DNA from: Hydractinia symbiolongicarpus
Lineage: Eukaryota > Cnidaria > Hydrozoa > Anthoathecata > Hydractiniidae
Assembly (NCBI RefSeq): GCF_029227915.1
Contig: NC_079883.1
Location: 29,514,001-29,578,000, forward strand
DNA: 64,000 bases
Reading direction: 5' to 3'
The position numbers and the translations under genes were made by a program. Each line of letters opens with the position of its first letter. Position 1 is the first letter of the stretch. This document shows, one piece after another, positions 21,574 through 34,600 of this stretch. The notes beneath the pieces were generated by a model. It was not told where the DNA came from. It was given only the letters and a program-made list of their open reading frames with translations, and searched no databases.

Positions 21574-24552
21574 ACTGTCGGACCAATCCAAGCCGTTAGT
21601 TCGCGCTGAAAAAATAGAGACATTCTCAAAAACTACATTTCATTAACTTCTTGGCCGTATCAATCCGTTTGAGTTACAACGGTTGCGTCACATATTCGTA
21701 CCAACATGTATTTAGCGATATTTTTCTGATATTACTAGGTTGCATCGCCTTTAACAATGAAATGATTGACTGTGGGATTTAATTGAACTAACTTTGGACT
21801 GTGACCTGATAAATGTAATAAATAAGCCAGTTTGACTACAAGAAATAACATTCTTCTTAATTCGACTTGATTGCTGGAATTCAGCAATTACACTGGGCGC
21901 TGTGGCAGTGCTTTATTTAAAAATTTAGATAAATAAGTTTTTTTACTGTGGGACTAATCCTGGCCGTTAGCATGCGCTGAAGAAATAGAGACATTCTCAA
22001 AAACTACATTTCATCGACTTCTTGGCGGTATCAATCCGTTTGAGTTACAACGGTTGCGTCACATATTCGTATCAACATGTATTTAGCGATAGTATTCTGA
22101 TATTACTAGGTTGCATCGCCTTTAACAGTGAAACGATTGACTGTGGGACTTAATTGAAATAACTTTCGACTGTGACCTGATAAATGTTAAAAATGAGCCA
22201 GTTTGACTACAAGAAATAACATTCTTCTTAATTTGACACGATTGCTGGAGCTGAGCGATTACGCTGGGCGCTGTGATAGCACTTTATTAAAAAATTTAAA
22301 AAAAAAAGTCATTTTTTACTGTGGGACCAATCCTAGCCGTTATCGCGCGCGGAAGAAATAGCGACAGTTTCAAAAGCTACATTTCATTGACTTTCTAACG
22401 GTATCAATCCATTTGAGTTACAACTGTTGCGTCATATAGTAGTCCTCACATATATTTAGCAATAGTATTCGGGTATTACTATATTGCATCGCTTTTAACA
22501 GTGAAACGTTTGACTGTGTGACTTAATTAAACTGATTCTGGACTGTGACCTTGTAAATTCGATAAATGAACCAATTTGACTACAATAAGTAATATTCTTC
22601 TTAATTTGACTTGATTGCTGAAACTCAGCGATTGCAGTGGGCGCTGTGGTAGAGTTTTATTTAAAAATTAAGTTAAATAAGTCTTTTTTTACTGTGGGAC
22701 TAATCCTGGCCGTTAGCACGCGCTGAAGAAATAGAGACATTCTCAAAAACTACATCTCATCGTCTTCTTGGCGGTATCAATCCGTTTGAGTTACAACGGT
22801 TGCGTCACATATTCGTATCAACATGTATTTAGCGATTGTATTCTGATATTACTAGGTTGCATCGCCTTTAACAGTGAAACGATTGACTGTGGGTTTTAAT
22901 TGAACTAACTTTCGACTGTGACCTGATAAATGTTAAAAATGAGCCAGTTTGACTACAAGAAATAACATTCTTCTTAATTTGACATGATTGCTGGGACTCA
23001 GCGATTACACTGGGCGCTGTGGCAGCGCTTAATTAAAAAATTAAATAAAAAAGTCATTTTTTACTGTCGGACCAATCCAAGCCGTTAGTTCGCGCTGAAA
23101 AAATAGAGACATTCTCAAAAACTACATTTCATTAACTTCTTGGCCGTATCAATCCGTTTGAGTTACAACGGTTGCGTCACATATTCGTACCAACATGTAT
23201 TTAGCGATATTTTTCTGATATTACTAGGTTGCATCGCCTTTAACAATGAAATGATTGACTGTGGGATTTAATTGAACTAACTTTGGACTGTGACCTGATA
23301 AATGTAATAAATAAGCCAGTTTGACTACAAGAAATAACATTCTTCTTAATTCGACTTGATTGCTGGAATTCAGCAATTACACTGGGCGCTGTGGTAGTGC
23401 TTTATTTAAAAATTTAGATAAATAAGTTTTTTTACTGTGGGACTAATCCTGGCCGTTAGCATGCGCTGAAGAAATAGAGACATTCTCAAAAACTACATTT
23501 CATCGACTTCTTGGCGGTATCAATCCGTTTGAGTTACAACGGTTGCGTCACATATTCGTATCAACATGTATTTAGCGATAGTATTCTGATATTACTAGGT
23601 TGCATCGCCTTTAACAGTGAAACGATTGACTGTGGGACTTAATTGAAATAACTTTCGACTGTGACCTGATAAATGTTAAAAATGAGCCAGTTTGACTACA
23701 AGAAATAACATTCTTCTTAATTTGACACGATTGCTGGAGCTGAGCGATTACGCTGGGCGCTGTGATAGCACTTTATTAAAAAATTTAAAAAAAAAAGTCA
23801 TTTTTTACTGTGGGACCAATCCTAGCCGTTATCGCGCGCGGAAGAAATAGCGACAGTTTCAAAAGCTACATTTCATTGACTTTCTAACGGTATCAATCCA
23901 TTTGAGTTACAACTGTTGCGTCATATAGTAGTCCTCACATATATTTAGCAATAGTATTCGGGTATTACTATATTGCATCGCTTTTAACAGTGAAACGTTT
24001 GACTGTGTGACTTAATTAAACTGATTCTGGACTGTGACCTTGTAAATTCGATAAATGAACCAATTTGACTACAATAAGTAATATTCTTCTTAATTTGACT
24101 TGATTGCTGAAACTCAGCGATTGCAGTGGGCGCTGTGGTAGAGTTTTATTTAAAAATTAAGTTAAATAAGTCTTTTTTTACTGTGGGACTAATCCTGGCC
24201 GTTAGCACGCGCTGAAGAAATAGAGACATTCTCAAAAACTACATCTCATCGTCTTCTTGGCGGTATCAATCCGTTTGAGTTACAACGGTTGCGTCACATA
24301 TTCGTATCAACATGTATTTAGCGATTGTATTCTGATATTACTAGGTTGCATCGCCTTTAACAGTGAAACGATTGACTGTGGGTTTTAATTGAACTAACTT
24401 TCGACTGTGACCTGATAAATGTTAAAAATGAGCCAGTTTGACTACAAGAAATAACATTCTTCTTAATTTGACATGATTGCTGAAACTGAGCGATTACACT
24501 GGGCGCTGTGGTAGCACTTTGTTAAAAAATTAGGATAAATCAGTCATTTTTT
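21574..24552. repeat. Array block 5: 4-mer repeat H-B-A-B, two copies
   Basis: Two adjacent copies of a 1489-bp unit, about 21501-22989 and 22990-24478, share rare variants: ACTGTCGGACC, GCTGGGACTCAGCG, TGGCCGTATC, TAGTAGTCCTCACATA and GGGTTTTAATTG. The second copy ends at GATTGCTG, where the sequence returns to the version found at about 20757. It is a clear tandem higher-order duplication nested inside a 10-monomer duplication of offset 3723 bp that links 20040-21690 to 23763-25413. Confidence 0.85.
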
Positions 24553-26411
24553 ACTGTGGGACCAATCCTAGCCGTTAGTTCGCGCTGAAGAAATAGAGAA
24601 AGTTTCAAGAACTACATTTCATTGACTTACTAACGGAGTCAATCCGTTTGAGTTACAACGGTTGCGTCACATATTCGTACCAACATGTATTTAGTGATTT
24701 TCTTCCGATATTTCTAAGTTATATCGCTTTTAACAGTGAACGATTGACGGTGGGAATTAATTGAACTGACTCTGGACTATGTCCTTATAAATGTGACAGA
24801 TGAGCGAATTGGTCTCCAAGGAATAACTTTCCTCTCAATTTGACGTGATGGCTGGAATTCAGCGAGTACATTAGGCTCTGTGGAAGCGCTTTATTTAAAA
24901 ATTTAGATAAATAAGTCTTTTCCTACTGTGGGAAAAATCCTGGCAGCTAGCACGAGCTCAATAAAGAGGAACAGTTCCAAAGACTACATTTCATTGACTT
25001 TCTAGCGGTATAAATCCGTTTGAGTTACAACGGTTGCGTTACATATTCGTACCAACATTTATTTAGCGATAGTATTCGGATATTACTGGGTTGCATCGCT
25101 TTTAACAGTGAAACGTTTGACTGTGGGACTTAATTAAACTGATTTTGGACTTTGACCTTATAAATGTGATAAATGAGCCAGTTTGACTACAAGAAGTAAC
25201 ATTCTTCTTAATTTGACATGATTGCTGGGACTCAGCGATTACACTGGGAGCTGTGGCAGCGCTTAATTAAAAAATTAAATAAAAAAGTCATTTTTTACTG
25301 TCGGACCAATCCAAGCCGTTAGTTCGCGCTGAAAAAATAGAGACATTCTCAAAAACTACATTTCATTAACTTCTTGGCCGTATCAATCCGTTTGAGTTAC
25401 AACGGTTGCGTCACATATTCGTATCAACATGTATTTAGTGATTTTCTTCCGATATTTCTAAGTTATATCGCTTTTAACAGTGAACGATTGACGGTGGGAA
25501 TTAATTGAACTGACTCTGGACTATGTCCTTATAAATGTGACAGATGAGCGAATTGGTCTCCAAGGAATAACTTTCCTCTCAATTTGACGTGATGGCTGGA
25601 ATTCAGCGAGTACATTAGGCTCTGTGGAAGCGCTTTATTTAAAAATTTAGATAAATAAGTCTTTTCCTACTGTGGGAAAAATCCTGGCAGCTAGCACGAG
25701 CTCAATAAAGAGGAACAGTTCCAAAGACTACATTTCATTGACTTTCTAGCGGTATAAATCCGTTTGAGTTACAACGGTTGCGTTACATATTCGTACCAAC
25801 ATTTATTTAGCGATAGTATTCGGATATTACTGGGTTGCATCGCTTTTAACAGTGAAACGTTTGACTGTGGGAATTAATTAAACTGATTTTGGACTTTGAC
25901 CTTATAAATGTGATAAATGAGCCAGTTTGACTACAAGAAGTAACATTCTTCTTAATTTGACATGATTGCTGGGACTCAGCGATTACACTGGGCGCTGTGG
26001 CAGCGCTTAATCAAAAAATTAAATAAAAAAGTCATTTTTTACTGTCGGACCAATCCAAGCCGTTAGTTCGCGCTGAAAAAATAGAGACATTCTCAAAAAC
26101 TATATTTGATTAACTTCTTGGCCGTATCAATCCGTTTGAGTTACAACGGTTGCGTCACATATTCGTACCAACATGTATTTAGCGATATTTTTCTGATATT
26201 ACTAGGTTGCATCGCCTTTAACAATGAAATGATTGACTGTGGGATTTAATTGAACTAACTTTGGACTGTGACCTGATAAATGTAATAAATAAGCCAGTTT
26301 GACTACAAGAAATAACATTCTTCTTAATTCGACATGATTGCTGGAATTCAGCAATTACACTGGGCGCTGTGGTAGTGCTTTATTTAAAAATTTAGATAAA
26401 TAAGTTTTTTT
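24553..26411. repeat. Array block 6: C-D dimer duplicated, then H
   Basis: The pair C-D occurs twice in a row, about 24670-25413 and 25414-26157, at an offset of 744 bp. The second copy starts inside a monomer: about 25423-25440 reads TATCAACATG (a type B mark) and then moves into TTAGTGATTTTCTTCC (a type C mark), so the join falls within shared sequence. The block ends with a type H monomer. Confidence 0.75.
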
Positions 26412-29400
26412 ACTGTGGGAATAATCCTGGCCGTTAGCATGCGCTGAAGAAATAGAGACATTCTCAAAAACTACATTTCATCGACTTCTTGGCGGTATCA
26501 ATCCGTTTGAGTTACAACGGTTGCGTCACATATTCGTACCAACATGTATTTAGCGATATTTTTCTGATATTACTAGGTTGCATCGCTTTTAACAGTGAAA
26601 CGTTTGACTGTGGGACTTAATTAAACTGATTTTGGACTTTGACCTGATAAATGTGATAAATGAGCCAGTTTGACTACAAGAAATAACATTCTTCTTAATT
26701 TGACATAATTGCTGGAACTCAGCGATTACACTGGGCCCTGTGGCAGCGCTTTATTAAAAATTTAAATAAAAAAGTCATTTTTTACTGTGGGACCAATCCA
26801 AGACGTTAGTTCGCGCTGAAGAAATAGAGACAGTTTAAAAAACTACATTTCATTGACTTTCTAACGGTGTCAATCCGTTTGAGTTAGAACGGTTGCGTCA
26901 CATATTCGTACCAACATGTATTTAGTGATTTTTTTCCGATATTACCAAGTTGTATCCCTTTTAACAGTGAAACGATTGACTCTGGGAATTAATTGAACTG
27001 ATTCTAGACTGTGACCTTATAAATGTGATGAATGAGCCAATTGGACTGCATGAAGTAACATTCTTCTTAAATTGACATGATTGCTGGAATTCAGCGATTA
27101 CAATAGGCTCTGTGGTAGCGTTTTATATAAAAATTTAGATAAATAAGTCTTTTTTTTACTGTGGGACCAATCCTGGCCGTTAGCACGCACTGAAGAAATA
27201 GAGACATTCCCAAAAACTTCATTTCATTGACTTCTTGGCAGCATCAATCCGTTTGAGTTACAACGGTTGCTTCACATATTCGTACCAACCTGTATTTAGT
27301 GATATCTTTCCGATATTACTAAGTTATATTGCTTTTAACACTGAAAAGATTGACTGTGGAACTTAATTGAACTAACTTTGGACTGTGACCTTATAAATGT
27401 GATAAGTGAGCCAACTAGAACCAAGAAGTAACATTCTTCTTAATTTTACATGATTGCCGGAACTCAGCGTTTACACTGGGCGCTGTGGTAGCACTTTATT
27501 TAAAAATTTAAATAAAAAGGTCATTTTTTACTGTGGGACCAATCCTAGCCGTTATCGCGCGCTGAAGAAATAGCGACAGCTTCAAAACCTACCTCTCATT
27601 GACTTTCTAACGGTATCAATCCATTTGAGTTACAACGGTTGCGTCACATATTCGAACCAACATGTATTTAGCGATAGTATTCTGATGTTGCTAGGTTGCA
27701 TCGCTTTTAACAGTGAAGCGTTTGACTGTGAGACTTAATTGAACTGATTCTGGACTGTGACCTTGTAAATGCGATAAATGAGCCAATTGGGCTCCAAGGA
27801 ATATCATTCTTCTTAATTCGACATGATTTCTGGAATTCAGCGAGTACACTAGTCTCTGTGGTAGTGCTTTATTAAAAATTTAAATAAAAAAGTCATTTTT
27901 TACTGTGGGACCAATCCAAGCCCTTAGTTCGCGCTGAAAAAATAGAGACATTCTCAAAAACTACATTTCATTAACTTCTTGGCCGTATCAATCCGTTTGA
28001 GTTACAACGGTTGCGTCACATATTCGTACCAACATGTATTTAGCGATATTTTTCTGATATTACTAGGTTGCATCGCCTTTAACAATGAAATGATTGACTG
28101 TGGGATTTAATTGAACTAACTTTGGACTGTGACTTGATAAATGTAATAAATAAGCCAGTTTGACTACAAGAAATAACATTCTTCTTAATTCGACATGATT
28201 GCTGGAATTCAGCAATTACACTGGGCGCTGTGGTAGTGCTTTATTTCAAAAATTTAGATAAATAAGTCTTTTTTACTGTGGGACTAATCCTGGCCGTTAG
28301 CATGCGCTGAAGAAATAGAGACATTCTGAAAAACTACATTTCATCGACTTCTTGGCGGTATCAATCCGTTTGAGTTACAACGGTTGCGTCACATATTCGT
28401 ATCAACATGTATTTAGCGATAGTATTCTGATATTACTAGGTTGCATCGCCTTTAACAGTGAAACGATTGACTGTGGGTCTTAATTGAACTAACTTTCGAC
28501 TGTGACCTGATAAATGTTAAAAATGAGCCAGTTTGACTACAAGAAATAACATTCTTCTTAATTCGACATGATTGCTGGAATTCAGCAATTACACTGGGCG
28601 CTGTGGTAGCACTTTGTTAAAAAATTAGGATAAATAAGTCATTTTTTACTGTGGGACCAATCCTAGCCGTTAGTTCGCGCTGAAGAAATAGAGAAAGTTT
28701 TAAGAACTACATTTCATTGACTCACTAACGGTGTCAATCCGTTTGAGTTACAACGGTTGCGTCACATATTCGTACCAACATGTATTTAGTGATTTTCTTC
28801 CGATATTTCTAAGTTATATCGCTTTTAACAGTGAAACGATTGACGGTGGGAATTAATTGAACTGACTCTGGACTATGTCCTTATAAATGTGACAGATGAG
28901 CGAATTGGTCTCCAAGGAATAACTTTCTTCTTAATTTGACGTGATGGCTGGAATTCAGCGAGTACATTAGGCTCTGTGGAAGGCTTTATTTTAAAATTTA
29001 GATAAATAAGTCTTTTCCTACTGTGGGAAAAATCCTGGCCGTTAGCACGAGCTGAATAAAGAGGAACAGTTCCAAAGACTACATTTCATTGACTTTCTAG
29101 CGGTATAAATCCGTTTGAGTTACAACGGTTGCGTCACATATTCGTACCAACATGTATTTAGCGATATTATTCGGATATTACTTGGTTGCATCGCTTTTAA
29201 CAGTGAAACGTTTGACTGTGGGACTTAATTAAACTGATTTTGGACTTTGACCTTATAAATGTGATAAATGAGCCAGTTTGACTACAAGAAATAACATTCT
29301 TCTTAATTTGACATGATTGCTGGAACTCAGCGATTACACTGGGCCCTGTGGCAGCGCTTTATTAAAAATTTAAATAAAAAAGTCATTTTTTACTGTGGGA

Positions 29401-31625
29401 CCAATCCAAGACGTTAGTTCGCGCTGAAGAAATAGAGACAGTTTAAAAAACTACATTTCATTGACTTTCTAACGGTGTCAATCCGTTTGAGTTAGAACGG
29501 TTGCGTCACATATTCGTACCAACATGTATTTAGTGATTTTTTTCCGATATTACCAAGTTGTATCCCTTTTAACAGTGAAACGATTGACTCTGGGAATTAA
29601 TTGAACTGATTCTAGACTGTGACCTTATAAATGTGATGAATGAGCCAATTGGACTGCATGAAGTAACATTCTTCTTAAATTGACATGATTGCTGGAATTC
29701 AGCGATTACAATAGGCTCTGTGGTAGCGTTTTATATAAAAATTTAGATAAATAAGTCTTTTTTTACTGTGGGACCAATCCTGGCCGTTAGCACGCACTGA
29801 AGAAATAGAGACATTCCCAAAAACTTCATTTCATTGACTTCTTGGCAGCATCAATCCGTTTGAGTTACAACGGTTGCGTCACATATTCGTACCAACCTGT
29901 ATTTAGTGATATCTTTCCGATATTACTAAGTTATATTGCTTTTAACAGTGAAAAGATTGACTGTGGAACTTAATTGAACTAACTTTGGACTGTGACCTTA
30001 TAAATGTGATAAGTGAGCCAACTAGAACCAAGAAGTAACATTCTTCTTAATTTTACATGATTGCCGGAACTCAGCGTTTACACTGGGCGCTGTGGTAGCA
30101 CTTTATTTAAAAATTTAAATAAAAAGGTCATTTTTTACTGTGGGACCAATCCTAGCCGTTATCGCGCGCTGAAGAAATAGCGACAGCTTCAAAACCTACC
30201 TCTCATTGACTTTCTAACGGTATCAATCCATTTGAGTTACAACGGTTGCGTCACATATTCGAACCAACATGTATTTAGCGATAGTATTCTGATGTTGCTA
30301 GGTTGCATCGCTTTTAACAGTGAAGCGTTTGACTGTGAGACTTAATTGAACTGATTCTGGACTGTGACCTTGTAAATGCGATAAATGAGCCAATTGGGCT
30401 CCAAGGAATATCATTCTTCTTAATTCGACATGATTTCTGGAATTCAGCGAGAACACTAGTCTCTGTGGTAGTGCTTTATTAAAAATTTAAATAAAAAAGT
30501 CATTTTTTACTGTGGGAACAATCCAAGCCGTTAGTTCGCGCTGAAAAAATAGAGACATTCTCAAAAACTACATTTCATTAACTTCTTGGCCGTATCAATC
30601 CGTTTGAGTTACAACGGTTGCGTCACATATTCGTACCAACATGTATTTAGCGATATTTTTCTGATATTACTAGGTTGCATCGCCTTTAACAATGAAAGAT
30701 TGACTGTGGGATTTAATTGAACTAACTTTGGACTGTGACTTGATAAATGTAATAAATAAGCCAGTTTGACTACAAGAAATAACATTCTTCTTAATTCGAC
30801 ATGATTGCTGGAATTCAGCAATTACACTGGGCGCTGTGGTAGTGCTTTATTTGAAAATTTAGATAAATAAGTCTTTTTTACTGTGGGACTAATCCTGGCC
30901 GTTAGCATGCGCTGAAGAAATAGAGACATTCTGAAAAACTACATTTCATCGACTTCTTGGCGGTATCAATCCGTTTGAGTTACAACGGTTGCGTCACATA
31001 TTCGTATCAACATGTATTTAGCGATAGTATTCTGATATTACTAGGTTGCATCGCCTTTAACAGTGAAACGATTGACTGTGGGTCTTAATTGAACTAACTT
31101 TCGACTGTGACCTGATAAATGTTAAAAATGAGCCAGTTTGACTACAAGAAATAACATTCTTCTTAATTCGACATGATTGCTGGAATTCAGCAATTACACT
31201 GGGCGCTGTGGTAGCACTTTGTTAAAAAATTAGGATAAATAAGTCATTTTTTACTGTGGGACCAATCCTAGCCGTTAGTTCGCGCTGAAGAAATAGAGAA
31301 AGTTTCAAGAACTACATTTCATTGACTCACTAACGGTGTCAATCCGTTTGAGTTACAACGGTTGCGTCACATATTCGTACCAACATGTATTTAGTGATTT
31401 TCTTCCGATATTTCTAAGTTATATCGCCTTTAACAGTGAAACGATTGACGGTGGGAATTAATTGAACTGACTCTGGACTATGTCCTTATAAATGTGACAG
31501 ATGAGCGAATTGGTCTCCAAGGAATAACTTTCTTCTTAATTTGACGTGATTGCTGGAATTCAGCGATTACAATAGGCTCTGTGGTAGCGTTTTATATAAA
31601 AATTTAGATAAATAAGTCTTTTTTT
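26412..31625. repeat. Array block 7: 7-mer repeat, two copies
   Basis: The order D E F I H B C occurs twice, at an offset of 2607-2608 bp. Matching rare variants include GGGCCCTGTGG (26733 and 29341), GTTATCGCGC followed by GACAGCTTCAAAACC (27551 and 30158) and GATGTTGCTAGG. The first copy begins with an H-to-D hybrid monomer. The second copy leaves the pattern near 31540, where a type C body switches to a type E tail. Type I first appears here. Confidence 0.82.
27530..27901. repeat. Exemplar monomer type I
   Basis: 372 bp. Type I is marked by ACCTCTCATTG, CACATATTCGAACC, TTCTGATGTTGCTAGG, GTGAAGCGTT, GTGAGACTTAATTG and GGGCTCCAAGGAATATC. It occurs only at about 27.6, 30.2, 55.0, 60.2 and 63.0 kb. 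The complement of the last three copies leaves identical 88-codon frames open (55073-55339, 60285-60551, 63084-63350); the identity follows from recent duplication and is not evidence for a gene. Confidence 0.72.
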
Positions 31626-34600
31626 ACTGTGGGACCAATCCTGGCCGTTAGCACGCACTGAAGAAATAGAGACATTCCCAAAAACTTCATTTCATTGACT
31701 TTCTAGCGGTATAAATCCGTTTGAGTTACAACGGTTGCGTCACATATTCGTACCAACATGTATTTAGCGATATTATTCGGATATTACTTGGTTGCATCGC
31801 TTTTAACAGTGAAACGTTTGACTGTGGGACTTAATTAAACTGATTTTGGACTTTGACCTTATAAATGTGATAAATGAGCCAGTTTGACTACAAGAAATAA
31901 CATTCTTCTTAATTTGACATGATTGCTGGAATTCAGCGATTACAATAGGCTCTGTGGTAGCGTTTTATATAAAAATTTAGATAAATAAGTCTTTTTTTAC
32001 TGTGGGGCCAATCCTGGCTGTTAGCACGCACTGAAGAAATAGAGATTCCCAAAAACTTCATTTCATTGACTTCTTGGCAGTATCAATCCGTTTGAGTTAC
32101 AACGGTTGCGTCACATATTCGTACCAACCTGTATTTAGTGATATCTTTCCGATATTACTAAGTTATATTGCTTTTAACAGTGAAACGATTGACTGTGGAA
32201 CTTAATTGAACTAACTTTGGACTGTGACCTTATAAATGTGATAAGTGAGCCAACTGGAACCAAGAAGTAACATTCTTCTTAATTTTACATGATTGCCGGA
32301 ACTCAGCGTTTACACTGGGCGCTGTGGTAGCACTTTATTTAAAAATTTAAATAAAAAGGTCTTTTCCTACTGTGGGAAAAATCCTGGCAGTTAGCACGAG
32401 CTGAATAAAGAGGAACAGTTCCAAAGACTACATTTCATTGTCTTTCTAGCGGTATAAATCCGTTTGAGCTACAACGGTTGCGTCACATATTCGTACCTAC
32501 ATTTATTTAGCGATAGTATTCGGATATTACTGGGTTGCATCGCTTTTAACAGTGAAACGTTTGACTGTGGGACTTAATTAAACTGATTTTGGACTTTGAC
32601 CTTATAAATGTGATAAATGAGCCAGTTTTACTACAAGAAGTAACATTCTTCTTAATTTGACATGATTGCTGGAACTCAGCGATTACACTGGGCGCTGTGG
32701 CAGCGCTTTATTAAAAATTTATATAAAAAAGTCATTTTTTACTGTGGGACCAATCCAAGCCGTTAGTTCGCGCTGAAAAAATAGAGACATTCTCAAAAAC
32801 TACATTTCATTAACTTCTTGGCCGTATCAATCCGTTTGAGTTACAACGGTTGCGTCACATATTCGTACCAACATGTATTTAGCGATATTTTTCTGATATT
32901 ACTAGGTTGCATGGCCTTTAACAATGAAATGATTGACTGTGGGATTTAATTGAACTAACTTTGGACTGTGACCTGATAAATGTAATAAATAAGCCAGTTT
33001 GACTACAAGAAATAACATTCTTCTTAATTCGACATGATTGCTGGAATTCAGCAATTACACTGGGCGCTGTGGTAGTGCTTTATTTAAAAATTTAGATAAA
33101 TAAGTCTTTTTAACTGTGGGACTAATCCTGGCCGTTAGCATGCGCTGAAGAAATAGAGAAATTCTCAAAAACTACATTTCATCGACTTTTTGGCGGTATC
33201 AATCCGTTTGAGTTACAACGGTTGCGTCACATATTCGTATCAACATGTATTTAGCGATAGTATTCTGATATTACTAGGTTGCATCGCCTTTAACAGTGAA
33301 ACTATTGACTGTGGGACTTAATTGAACTAACTTTCGACTGTGACCTGATAAATGTTAAAAATGAGCCAGTTTGACTACAAGAAATAACATTCTTCTTAAT
33401 TTGACACGATTGCTGGAGCTGAGCGATTACGCTGGGCGCTGTGGTAGCACTTTATTAAAAAATTTAAATAAAAAATTCATTTTTTACTGTGGGAGCAATC
33501 CTAGCCGTTAGTTCGCGCTGAAGAAATAGAGAAAGTTTCAAGAACTACATTTCATTGACTCACTAACGGTGTCAATCCGTTTGAGTTACAACGGTTGCGT
33601 CACATATTCGTACCAACATGTATTTAGTGATTTTCTTCCGATATTTCTAAGTTATATCGCTTTTAACAGTGAAACGATTGACGGTGGGAATTAATTGAAC
33701 TGACTCTGGACTATGTCCTTATAAATGTGACAGATGAGCGAATTGGTCTCCAAGGAATAACTTTCTTCTTAATTTGACGTGATGGCTGGAATTCAGCGAG
33801 TACATTAGGCTCTGTGGAAGGCTTTATTTTAAAATATAGATAAATAAGTCTTTTCCTACTGTGGGAAAAATCCTGGCCGTTAGCACGAGCTGAATAAAGA
33901 GGAACAGTTCCAAAGACTACATTTCATTGACTTTCTAGCGGTATAAATCCGTTTGAGTTACAACGGTTGCGTCACATATTCGTACCAACATGTATTTAGC
34001 GATATTATTCGGATATTACTTGGTTGCATCGCTTTTAACAGTGAAACGTTTGACTGTGGGACTTAATTAAACTGATTTTGGACTTTGACCTTATAAATGT
34101 GATAAATGAGCCAGTTTGACTACAAGAAATAACATTCTTCTTAATTTGACATGATTGCTGGAATTCAGCGATTACAATAGGCTCTGTGGTAGCGTTTTAT
34201 ATAAAAATTTAGATAAATAAGTCTTTTTTTACTGTGGGACCAATCCTGGCTGTTAGCACGCACTGAAGAAATAGAGATTCCCAAAAACTTCATTTCATTG
34301 ACTTCTTGGCAGTATCAATCCGTTTGAGTTACAACGGTTGCGTCACATATTCGTACCAAACTGTATTTAGTGATATCTTTCCGATATTACTAAGTTATAT
34401 TGCTTTTAACAGTGAAACGATTGACTGTGGAACTTAATTGAACTAACTTTGGACTGTGACCTTATAAATGTGATAAGTGAGCCAACTGGAACCAAGAAGT
34501 AACATTCTTCTTAATTTTACATGATTGCCGGAACTCAGCGTTTACACTGGGCGCTGTGGTAGCACTTTATTTAAAAATTTAAATAAAAAGGTCTTTTCCT

